From: Deltaproteobacteria bacterium
GTDB taxonomy: Bacteria; Desulfobacterota; Desulfobacteria; Desulfobacterales; JAFDMD01
Length of the DNA: 60,338 nucleotides
Reading direction: 5' to 3'
NCBI GenBank assembly: GCA_019306065.1
Contig: JAFDMF010000010.1
Coordinates: 1-60,338 of the forward strand
Shown in pieces: positions 52,811 to 60,338 of this stretch. The notes beneath the pieces were generated by a model. That model saw only the letters and a program-made list of their open reading frames with translations. It was not told the DNA's origin and searched no databases. The first letter of the stretch is position 1. Each line of letters opens with the position of its first letter. The position numbers were made by a program, and so were the translations under genes.

Positions 52811-53644
52811 ATGAAATTTTTTTCGGTAACGGCAGTGTTTGTTATAATATTTACAATCTGTTGTCAGCCAATAAACGCTCAAGATCCGCAGCAGGAACAA
52901 CTATTAAGAAGAGAAGTTGAAAAGATTCAAAGAGAACGGCAAGAAAGCATTAGGCAGACTCAACCGCAAAGACCGCTTAAAGAAAAAGAAACCGAAAAAT
53001 TAGAACAACTGGCTACGGATAAGGATGTTTTAAAAGGAAAAGAAGGCTGCATCAAGGTTAATGAAAGTATACTTGCCGGAGCAACTATACTTTCGGACAG
53101 TTTAAAAAAAGCGCTTACATATCCGTTGTCTTACGGCAGACGATATAGAACAGCTTGCTTGCAGATATTATAAAGGCTTATGTTGATAAAGGGTATATAT
53201 CGGTTCGTTCTTATTTAAAAGATCAGGAGTTAAATTCGGGAAGATTAGAGATTATAGTTGTAGAAGGAAAATTAGAAAAGATCATATTGGAAGATAACAA
53301 AAAGCATAGCATAAATATAAAAGGCGCATTTTCCTGGACAGTAGGCAAGCCATTAAACATAAGAGATATTGAGCATGGGCTTTCTCAAATAAACCGAATT
53401 GTATTCAATAAACCTACAATGGATATAGGAGTAGGAACCAGCCCGGGAGGCAGCGCTATTACAATTGCAAATGACCCGTCTTTTCCGCTTCATTGTTCAA
53501 TATCGTATAACAATCTCGGTTCTGCCGGTATCAGCAGAGATCAGGCAACAGCAACAATAAGCGCAGATAACCCGCCCCGCAAATCGTTTTATCGAAATAT
53601 AAAACCTATCATGCTTTATGAGATTTTTCCTCCCTGCGCTCGTT
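52811..53644 (+). pseudogene. Two-partner-secretion transporter (ShlB/FhaC-like), truncated and frameshifted
   Basis: The start at 52811 has a strong AGGAGG site and an exported N-terminus (FFSVTAVFVIIFTICCQPIN), then a charged coiled segment. The frame breaks near 53150 (CTTGCTTGC), and in another frame the POTRA region continues LADIIKAYVDKGYISVRSYL and EIIVVEGKLEKIILEDNKK. Then comes GKPLNIRDIEHGLSQINRIV and VGTSPGGSAITIANDPSFPL, the beginning of the barrel. It stops at 53644, about half of a normal TpsB. No TpsA substrate gene is nearby. Non-functional remnant. Confidence 0.75.
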
Positions 53645-53705
53645 GACATCACATAATAAAAAAACTTCCTTCCTGTCCTGTCGAGCGAAGCGATAAGAGC
53701 CTCTA
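53645..53705. repeat. Dispersed CGAGCGAAGCGA-type inverted repeat
   Basis: CCCTGCGCTCGTTGACATCA (from about 53632) and CCTGTCGAGCGAAGCGATAA (about 53678) form imperfect arms around an A-rich loop, as at 24270 and 31665. It marks the truncation end of the TpsB-like gene. Confidence 0.55.
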
Positions 53706-53926
53706 CGCAAAAAACTTTGGACATCTCCTTTTTTTTATGTCTATAACATAGTTATGGGCGTTTTATACGGTTTTTTAAAATAATCCCGCATTCTGCCAAA
53801 TACCCGTCTTGAAAATTTTTATAAAAAAATATAAAGAATTATAAAAGTCGGTTTATCCCCTTTAATGCAAAAAAGGGGATTGCAGCTGGCTTTAATTTTT
53901 AACTTATAATAAAATCGGTATAACAA

Positions 53927-54932
53927 ATGAAAATTACAATAAATAATCTGGGTCCTATTAACCGCTTTGAATTTGATCTTAACAAAGACCTAAATTTAAT
54001 ATTCGGTAAAAATAATATCGGCAAATCTTATGCAATGACTGCGATATATCTTATTGTTAAAAATATAATCAATAAAAATTATATTCCTATTCAATATACC
54101 TTATACAGCTTCTTGAAAAAATCGTCTGCTTATAAAATATTGTCACAGGTAGATAAAAATTTTAAAAAAGTTATAATAGACAGGCTTAATCAAGAGAAAG
54201 AAGAGTTTGAGCTTACCGAAGATGCTAATAAGTTTTTTGCAGCGATTATAAAAGAGCCGATAAAAAAAAATTGGAAACATCTTTTAAAAGCTCTTTTTTA
54301 TCAATAGAAGGCTTAAAAAATGAAATGAATGACAAAAAATTTTCAATTCGGGTTGAGTTGGAAGGTTTAGACTTTTCTGTAGTAATTAACAACTCGAAGC
54401 TTGATATTGATAATATTAGGTTAAATAAAAAAATAATTATAAAAAGGAGTAAAATAAAAAGCTTGTTTTTAAACCGAATAATATGAGCAAAGCGCTTGAT
54501 TTGTCTTTTACCTCTTCGATGGTTTCCGAACTTGCTCCGTTTGTGGCTTTTATGAAGTATATAATAGATAGAGATGAAAAAGTTTTGATATTTATAGAAA
54601 AGCCGGAAGCCCATCTGCACCCCGAAATTCAGGTTAAGATAGCCGAGTTGTTTGCCGGACTTTCCGATTTTGGAATAAAAATGATTATTTCAACTCATAG
54701 CAATTATATATTCGGAAAAACAAATAATCTTATTTTGGAAAAAAAGGTTGATTATAAAAAGATAGGCTCTTATTTGATGAGTATGACGGATAAAGGAAGC
54801 ATTGTAGATAATAATGCTATGTCTGCGGATCCGGATGGAATTACAGATGAAAATTTTGTTGATACGGCAAAAAAATTGTATGAAGAACGAATAGATATTT
54901 ACGAAAGATTAAACGAAGATGCTGATAAATAA
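53927..54932 (+). pseudogene. SMC-like ATPase, decayed second copy of the 13133 module
   Basis: It begins KITINNLGPINRFEFDLNKD followed by Walker A FGKNNIGKSYAMTA, closely mirroring the intact ATPase at 13133-14515. The frame breaks at nine A (54262-54270) and again near 54470. The last part has SFTSSMVSELAPFVAFMKYI, Walker B-like VLIFIEKPEAHLHPEIQVKI and H-loop MIISTHSNYIFGKTNNL. Conserved Asp before Glu in Walker B is replaced (IEKP rather than DEP). Residues between the two ATPase halves are much reduced. The gene is thus degenerate. Its partner gene overlaps the stop. Confidence 0.72.
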
Positions 54933-55235
54933 GATCCGTGGCATTACAGAGTTATCCGGTTTTATACGCGATAGGTGTGAAGAGAACAATTTTAAGGTTG
55001 TAATAGATAATCCGAAAATATCCTTATTATTAAAGTTGACTGTTTTTTGCAAAAAAAGATTCATCCCAACCCGAAAGCTCCCGATTGTTTGATTATACAA
55101 AGATGCGCAGAAAATGAATTTGATAAGCTGATTGGCGAAAAGTTTTTGAAATATTTTAATAAGTATATTTATGTTAAGCATTATTATGAGAACCAAGAGA
55201 TAAAAGAGTGTTGGGAACAAAAAAAGAATAGGTAA
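54919..55235 (+). pseudogene. Decayed partner of the SMC-like ATPase
   Basis: ATG at 54919 overlaps the ATPase end. It reads LINKIRGITELSGFIRDRCE and FKVVIDNPK, then a shift at 55015-55020 gives ILIIKVDCFLQKKIHPNPKA and PDCLIIQRCAENEFD, followed by KLIGEKFLKYFNKYIYVKHY. The KAPDCLII block aligns in kind with KICDYLILI of the intact partner at 12588, but the following ELK motif is missing. It is thus a broken version of the same nuclease-like partner. Confidence 0.55.
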
Positions 55236-55245
55236 ATTTAAAATT

Positions 55246-56370
55246 ATGATAAAAAATAAGGAAGCTGCGGAGTTAACCTCTTGGTTTGCTCTTAAAAGCG
55301 TTTTCGGAGTAGGAAACAGCATTTTTAAAAAACTCATTGAACGCTTTGGGTCGCCACAAAAGGTTTTTGAAGCTTCCGAAGAAGAGTTGTTACAGGTTAA
55401 AAACGTTAAACCGAGTATAGCGTCTGTAATATTAAAAAATGTTGTGCCGGATAAGGTAAAAAAAGAGATAGAGCTTCTTTATAGAACCGATTTTAAAATA
55501 GTTACTATAACAGATCTTAATTATCCTGAATTACTGCTTCGAATTTCCGATCCGCCTCCTTTTTTATATGTTTACGGCAACCTTGAACCAACAAGCCCGA
55601 ATATTGCTTTTGTAGGCTCGAGACGTCCTACCGAATATGGAATTAACACAACCGTTAGAATGTGCAAAGAAATGTCCTCGCTTGGTTTTACAATAGTAAG
55701 CGGTATGGCAAAAGGTATAGATACAAAAGCTCACGAAGGAGCGCTTTTGGGTTCCGGCAAAACCGTAGCGATTCTCGGAAGCGGGCTATCTAACATATAT
55801 CCGAGAGAAAATATTAAACTGTTTTATGAAATAGCCGAACGCGGCGCGGTTATTTCGGAATTTCCGCTTAAAACGGAGCCGGAAGCTCATAATTTTCCTA
55901 TAAGAAACAGAATAATAAGCGGGCTTTGCTTAGGAACTGTTGTCGTAGAAGCCGCTTTAAACAGCGGCTCTCTTATTACCGCAAGTATTGCGGTAGATCA
56001 GAATAGGGAAGTATTTGCGGTACCCGGAAATATTACCTCTTATAAAAGTTTCGGAGCGCACCGGTTAATAAAACAGGGAGCGAAACTTGTTACAAATATA
56101 AAAGATATATTAGAAGAGCTTCCGCAAAACCTTTTATATCAAAATAAACAAGAGGAGGCGTCGGCAGAAAAAGAGGATAAAGAAATATTCGAACAATTCA
56201 CCGAAGAAGAAGCGGAAATTTTTAATCTTTTAAGCGCCAAGCCTATACATATAGACGACCTTGTCGGCAAATTATCATTTGACACAAGCAAATTGTTAAG
56301 TATATTGCTAACGCTTGAATTAAAAGGAGCGATAAAAAAAATACATGGCAACTACTTCAAAAAAAACTAA
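55246..56370 (+). CDS. dprA: DNA-processing protein DprA
   Basis: A 374-residue protein. N-terminal SAM/HhH-like region (WFALKSVFGVGNSIFKKLIE), Rossmann core with FVGSRRPTEYG, IVSGMAKGIDTKAHEGALLG, GSGLSNIYPRENIKL and ISEFPLKTEPEAHNFPIRNR, then VVEAALNSGSLITASIAVDQ. A C-terminal winged helix (LLSAKPIHIDDLVGKL) is included. DprA protects incoming ssDNA and loads RecA in natural transformation and is widely conserved. Its end overlaps the topA start by 26 bases. Confidence 0.95.
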   Translation: MIKNKEAAELTSWFALKSVFGVGNSIFKKLIERFGSPQKVFEASEEELLQVKNVKPSIASVILKNVVPDKVKKEIELLYRTDFKIVTITDLNYPELLLRISDPPPFLYVYGNLEPTSPNIAFVGSRRPTEYGINTTVRMCKEMSSLGFTIVSGMAKGIDTKAHEGALLGSGKTVAILGSGLSNIYPRENIKLFYEIAERGAVISEFPLKTEPEAHNFPIRNRIISGLCLGTVVVEAALNSGSLITASIAVDQNREVFAVPGNITSYKSFGAHRLIKQGAKLVTNIKDILEELPQNLLYQNKQEEASAEKEDKEIFEQFTEEEAEIFNLLSAKPIHIDDLVGKLSFDTSKLLSILLTLELKGAIKKIHGNYFKKN

Positions 56371-58639
56371 GCCGCTTATTATTGTGGAATCTCCTGCAAA
56401 GGTAAGAACAATAGGCAAATATATAGGCGGAAATTTTCAGGTATCATCTACCGTAGGGCATATAAAAGATCTCCCCAAAAAAAATATTGGAATAGACGTT
56501 ACAAATAACTTTAAGCCGAGATACGAAAACATACCCGATAAAAAAAGGGTAATAGCAAGTTTAAAAAAAATGGCTTCCGATACAAACGATATATATCTGG
56601 CGCAAGACCCGGACAGAGAAGGGGAGGCTATAGCTTGGCATACCGCAGACATACTTAAAAAAAAAGGCAGAAATTTTTATAGAGTTCTTTTTAACGAACT
56701 TACAAAAAACGGAATACTAAAAGCTATGGAAACTCCTCTGCCATTAAACGAATCAAAATATAATGCGCAGCAGGCAAGAAGAATATTAGATCGTCTTGTA
56801 GGATACGAAATATCTCCGGTATTATGGAAAAAGGTAAAAAACGGATTAAGCGCAGGAAGAGTTCAATCTGTATCGGTGCGTATTATAGCAGACAGAGAAA
56901 GAGCAATTTACGCTTTTGTCCCCCGCGAATATTGGTCTGTAACTGCCATGCTTGCAGGAGAAAACCTGCCTCCCTTTAACGCAAAGCTTGTTAAAAAAAA
57001 TAATAAAAAAATAGAACCGCCCAACAAAAAAACAACCGACGCCATACTTAAAGAATTAAAACCGCAAACCTTTTTTGTAGATAAAATTGTAAAAAAAACC
57101 GTAAAAAAAAATCCGCTTCCTCCTTTTATTACAAGCAAACTTCAGCAAGAGGCTATAAATCGTCTTGGATTTTCGGCAAAAAAAACAATGACAATAGCCC
57201 AGCAGCTTTACGAAGGTATAGATATAGGACCGGGCGAGCGGGTAGGGCTTATAACATACATGCGAACAGATTCTACAAGAATAGCTGCGGAAGCCGCTTA
57301 TGAAGCGATAGAATATGTTAATAAAACTTACGGAAAAGATTATGCCATAGAGCAGCCTCGATATTTTGCAAACAAGCAAAAAGCCCAAGATGCTCACGAA
57401 GCTATAAGACCTACCGTAATATATAATACTCCCGAAAGTATCTCCGCGTATCTTACAAAAGAGCAAAGCGCCTTATACGCTTTAATATGGAAACGTTTTG
57501 TAGCTTCTCAGATGAGTCTCGCTTTAATAAACAGAAATTCGGTTGATATAAAAGCCGGAGATTATACCTTTACCGTAAGCGGGTCTTCGATAAAATTCGA
57601 CGGTTTTATGAAATTATATATGTCTGCCGCAGATATAATCGAGCGGAATAAAAAACAGGAGATGATGCCCGAACTTAAAGAAAAAGAGGTATTAAAACTT
57701 CTTAAACTTACGCCCAAACAGCATTTTACCCAGCCTCCTCCGAGATTTTCGGAAGCCTCTTTGGTAAAAGAGCTTGAAGAAAACGGCATAGGAAGACCAA
57801 GCACCTACGCAAACATACTTTCTACCATAAGATCAAAAGGTTATGTTATACTTGAAAAAGGGTATTTTAAACCGAGCGAACTCGGCTTTATGGTAAACGA
57901 TCTGCTTGTAGAAAATTTTCCCCGAATATTAGATGTGGCTTTTACCGCAAAAATGGAGAATAATCTTGATAAAATAGAGGCTGCGGAAATTGATTATGTT
58001 AATGTGTTAAGTCAGTTCTATTCCACTTTTAGCCAAACATTAAATCTTGCGGAAACAAAGATGAACAGCATAAAAATAAAAGGAGTTCCGACCGATGTTA
58101 AATGCCCTGAATGCGCAAGCCAGATAAAAATAAAAATAGGCAAAAACGGACCCTTTTTAACATGCTCGAAATACCCGGAATGTAAATATTCCGCAGATTA
58201 CGGCAGAGACGAAAAAGGAAAAATTACTCCAGCCGCACGCGTGCCCGCTGCGGAAGCGGATGGTAAAGTGTGTAATAAATGCGGGCTGCCAATGACCGTA
58301 AAAAACGGAAAATTCGGCGCATTTCTTGCATGCACAGGTTATCCGGAATGTAGAAACACTACGTCTTTAACCTCTTCAAAACAGACCAAAAGCATTGGAA
58401 TTCAATGCCCCCAAAAAAAATGTTCGGGCGAAATAGTTGAAAGGTATTCAAAAAGAGGAAAACTTTTTTACGGATGCAGCACTTATCCCAAATGCGACTT
58501 TGCCTCTTGGGATAAGCCTGCAGCAAAAAAATGCCCCGAATGCGGAGCCTCTTTTATGTTAGAAAAGTCAACCAAAAAAGACGGCGATTTTTTGGCGTGC
58601 TCTAATAAAGAGTGCGGAAATAAAGTAACAAAGTTTTAA
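56345..58639 (+). CDS. topA: DNA topoisomerase I
   Basis: A 764-residue type IA topoisomerase. Toprim KPLIIVESPAKVRTIGKYIG and YLAQDPDREGEAIAWH (DxDxE), then LVGYEISPVLWKKVKNGLSA, the catalytic tyrosine in GLITYMRTDSTRIA, and VKELEENGIGRPSTYANILS. The C-terminus has four C4 zinc ribbons (for example CPECASQIKIKIGKNGPFLT, CNKCGLPMTVKNGKFGAFLA, CPECGASFMLEKST). It relaxes negative supercoils. The dprA-topA order is common. Confidence 0.96.
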   Translation: MATTSKKTKPLIIVESPAKVRTIGKYIGGNFQVSSTVGHIKDLPKKNIGIDVTNNFKPRYENIPDKKRVIASLKKMASDTNDIYLAQDPDREGEAIAWHTADILKKKGRNFYRVLFNELTKNGILKAMETPLPLNESKYNAQQARRILDRLVGYEISPVLWKKVKNGLSAGRVQSVSVRIIADRERAIYAFVPREYWSVTAMLAGENLPPFNAKLVKKNNKKIEPPNKKTTDAILKELKPQTFFVDKIVKKTVKKNPLPPFITSKLQQEAINRLGFSAKKTMTIAQQLYEGIDIGPGERVGLITYMRTDSTRIAAEAAYEAIEYVNKTYGKDYAIEQPRYFANKQKAQDAHEAIRPTVIYNTPESISAYLTKEQSALYALIWKRFVASQMSLALINRNSVDIKAGDYTFTVSGSSIKFDGFMKLYMSAADIIERNKKQEMMPELKEKEVLKLLKLTPKQHFTQPPPRFSEASLVKELEENGIGRPSTYANILSTIRSKGYVILEKGYFKPSELGFMVNDLLVENFPRILDVAFTAKMENNLDKIEAAEIDYVNVLSQFYSTFSQTLNLAETKMNSIKIKGVPTDVKCPECASQIKIKIGKNGPFLTCSKYPECKYSADYGRDEKGKITPAARVPAAEADGKVCNKCGLPMTVKNGKFGAFLACTGYPECRNTTSLTSSKQTKSIGIQCPQKKCSGEIVERYSKRGKLFYGCSTYPKCDFASWDKPAAKKCPECGASFMLEKSTKKDGDFLACSNKECGNKVTKF

Positions 58640-58756
58640 TCACAGTTAATTATATAAATCGGATAAATCATAGTTGGGACAATTAATTATAATAAAAATA
58701 TATAAATACAAAGGAAAAGCGATTTTTAATTTTTTAATCGGAAGATATAAAAGGCG

Positions 58757-58784
58757 GTAGAGACGTTGCATGCAACGTCTCTAC
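58757..58784. repeat. Dispersed 28-bp perfect palindrome, second copy
   Basis: GTAGAGACGTTGCA joined to its exact complement TGCAACGTCTCTAC. It differs from the copy at 29928 by one base. It lies between topA and feoA in a region without genes. Confidence 0.78.
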
Positions 58785-58867
58785 ATACCGGAACGATTTT
58801 TAATGATAGTAATTTATTAATCCGATAAATAAGCGATCAAAAGACAGGACAAAACTTTGTATCTTTC

Positions 58868-59104
58868 TTACTCTCTTACCTCAACCTCTATATAATCGGC
58901 TTCATTGTTTCTTAAACTTAAAGTAAAGCCCATAACCTTTAAAGATACCGGATCATAAAGCGGCGCTCTTCCGCATATTTTAATTTCGGCTCCCGGAATC
59001 AAACCCATCTCCCGCAGTCTTCTTCCCATCTCGCCTACCGCTTTAACAGATACTATAACGCCAGATTGATTATCTTTCATCTTTCTTATGTTAATTATTG
59101 CCAT
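58868..59104 (-). CDS. feoA: FeoA-family protein
   Basis: 78 residues from the ATG at 59102-59104, which has AAGGAGCAGT directly upstream; a longer frame to 59194 is poorly supported. It contains VIVSVKAVGEMGRRLREMGL, IPGAEIKICGRAPLYDPVSL and the end ADYIEVEVRE, all typical of the SH3-like FeoA domain (MGRRLREMGLIPG). FeoA assists the FeoB ferrous-iron transporter; feoB is not in the window. Confidence 0.88.
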   Translation of the reverse strand: MAIINIRKMKDNQSGVIVSVKAVGEMGRRLREMGLIPGAEIKICGRAPLYDPVSLKVMGFTLSLRNNEADYIEVEVRE

Positions 59105-59567
59105 ACTGCTCCTTAATTTTATGTAGAAAAAAGCTTTTTTGCCGGATTTTAAACGTCGAATAATTTTGATATGCCATAATTCAAAACAAAACAAAACAAA
59201 ATATTTTTTTTCTCCTTATAATTATTTATTTTATAAAATTATCAACTTTCCGTGTTCAATTAATAATTACCCGCTTGCAATTAAATTTTCAGACGTCCTT
59301 TGATCAATTGGACGCTTACAATTGATAATTACACACGCAAAAATCGGTAATTTTCGGTTGTAATAAAAAATACAAGTCTGCAACCTATAACTATAAAGCC
59401 GCAATTCAGGTTTTTAACGTAAATTAGGTCTATTAAAAAACATTGACATTAAAATTCATTGCTATAGTAAAAAAATTATATCCGCCGCCGTATAATTTTC
59501 GCTACTAATTGTTTTTACGGATTTATTCAATAGAACAGGTTATAAAAGTTAATATTAAGGATAGATT
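59105..59567. other. Non-coding region between feoA and the membrane-protein pair
   Basis: A divergent intergenic region. Around 59255-59335 an imperfect inverted repeat (GTTCAATTAATAATTACCCG ... TTGATAATTACACACGC) flanks GACGTCC ... GGACGC. CAAAACAAAACAAAACAAAA (near 59185) is a short tandem repeat. TTGACA (59443-59448) and TATAGT (59463-59468) are present but only 14 bases apart, so a promoter is doubtful. No coding frame. Confidence 0.45.
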
Positions 59568-60136
59568 ATGTTATTTAAAGTGGCTGTGATTATCTTTTCT
59601 TCATACATAATATTTTCCGTTTCAATTACATATTTTGTAAAAAGGCGTTCTTCAAAGCCTAACGAGTGGAAATACACGGCTCTTTTTCTTTTTTTACTAC
59701 CTATCTGGAACATCTTAATAGCATTAATCCTTTATGTTCCTTCCTCTCTTTTTTGGGCGGGAGATACAATCCACAAAAAAGTTAAAACCGATACAATTCA
59801 TTATGATATTTATGGCAAAAATTACGGCGCATATAAGGGAGGCAGAATCCTTTGTTTTGATAAATCGGGCATAAAAAAATTTTGGAAATTAGCGCAAAAT
59901 ATACCGTCCGAGAAAAAAAGCCTTTTTGGCTTTATGTAATACCAATAAAATTTAGGAGAGTAGATATTATAGACAGACAAGAAAACAGAATAATAGCGTC
60001 AGGTAAAAACGTTGAAATATTTTTGTTAAGCTTTTTTAACATACCTATATACAGTTGGATTTATTGGCACAAGCCGCATTTGCGGACAAATAAAGATTAT
60101 TATAAAATATACGAAAAAGTAATCAATTCGGATTAA
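59568..60136 (+). pseudogene. Small membrane protein with a frameshift at seven A
   Basis: The first frame (123 codons) gives VAVIIFSSYIIFSVSITYFV and LFLFLLPIWNILIALILYVP then SSLFWAGDTIHKKV, two membrane helices. At the A7 run 59873-59879 the frame changes, and the protein would continue ILEISAKYTVREKKPFWLYV and IPIKFRRVDIIDRQEN to stop at 60136, about 188 residues in total. It is paralogous to the next gene. It could be functional if the break is sequencing error or slippage. Confidence 0.6.
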
Positions 60137-60147
60137 GGATTAACATA

Positions 60148-60338
60148 ATGAATTTTGTTTTGGAAATAGCCCTTTATTTATACATACTTTTTTCAATCTG
60201 GTTTGTAATTTATGTTAAAATGAACTCCGACAAAAAAAAGGGATGGCTTCGCCCGCTTATTTTTGTTTTATTGCTTCCTACTTGGGATGTTTTAATTGCA
60301 TTTATCATATATATCCCCTCGGCTCTTTTCTGGTCAGG
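60148..60338 (+). CDS. Small membrane protein paralogue, cut by the window edge
   Basis: ATG at 60148, 12 bases after the preceding stop; 63 codons visible. LYLYILFSIWFVIYVKMNSD is the first helix, and IFVLLLPTWDVLIAFIIYIP followed by SALFWSG matches LFLFLLPIWNILIALILYVP of the upstream gene. The two are thus tandem duplicates. Function unknown. Confidence 0.7.
   Translation, partial: MNFVLEIALYLYILFSIWFVIYVKMNSDKKKGWLRPLIFVLLLPTWDVLIAFIIYIPSALFWS

Noticed and set aside
59443-59468. TTGACA and TATAGT as a sigma-70 promoter
   Set aside because: Only 14 bases separate the hexamers, too short for a normal promoter in such AT-rich DNA.
1-60338. tRNA genes, including selC
   Set aside because: I found no cloverleaf with a GTTCRANNC T-arm and CCA-adjacent acceptor stem by reading; a tRNAscan run would be decisive.

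Overview
The window comes from an AT-rich, strictly anaerobic bacterium. The gene content points to Desulfobacterota (former Deltaproteobacteria) or close relatives: HdrA/MvhD/HdrCB/MetVF electron-bifurcation genes, a tungsten aldehyde oxidoreductase with its own MoaD partner and tungstate importer, and heavy selenocysteine use. This placement is an inference; no rRNA, tRNA or phylogenetic marker here settles it.

Layout. 1-2170: a restriction-modification locus on the minus strand whose methyltransferase is frameshifted at two poly-A tracts. 2210-7900: housekeeping genes on the minus strand (rnpB RNA, CdsZ-like Zn-ribbon protein, Nif3, threonine synthase, FolC, S21). 8095-9616: DUF2080, GNAT and NYN genes. 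9667-12410: tungstate importer tupABC plus a cysteine hydrolase. 12588-14515: an ATPase plus putative nuclease pair (possible defense module). 14810-15826: a MoeA-like molybdopterin protein. 15993-17761: a compact three-gene cassette of two DUF488 proteins and a dual-OB-like protein. 17869-25906: an aminotransferase, a DUF2145 pair, a NhaD-type antiporter and two sensor kinases. 26180-34877: one long minus-strand operon joining pxpABC (5-oxoprolinase-type), a biotin carboxylase with its carrier, and a sugar-type ABC transporter. 34954-37630: a decayed CRISPR-Cas locus (cas6, cas4, cas1 and cas2 relics, no array) with an intact DUF4143 ATPase lodged in it.

37947-52359 is the most striking part: AOR and MoaD, then hdrA-1, mvhD-1, hdrA-2, mvhD-2, hdrCB, metV and metF. 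Five consecutive redox subunits each contain one in-frame UGA at a conserved Cys position, followed at a near-constant distance by a SECIS-like hairpin. Conventional gene calling would split or truncate all five. A methyltransferase/HNH restriction system sits inside this cluster between hdrA-1 and mvhD-1. The likely role of the set is flavin-based electron bifurcation linked to methylene-tetrahydrofolate reduction (Wood-Ljungdahl methyl branch), possibly with input from the tungsten oxidoreductase.

52811-60338: a broken two-partner-secretion transporter, a decayed second copy of the ATPase/nuclease pair, dprA-topA, feoA and a tandem pair of small membrane proteins. Core genes are intact, whereas many accessory genes carry frameshifts, often at A-tracts. 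Several families of short palindromic repeats sit between genes. I saw no tRNA, selC, selA/B/D or CRISPR array in the window.
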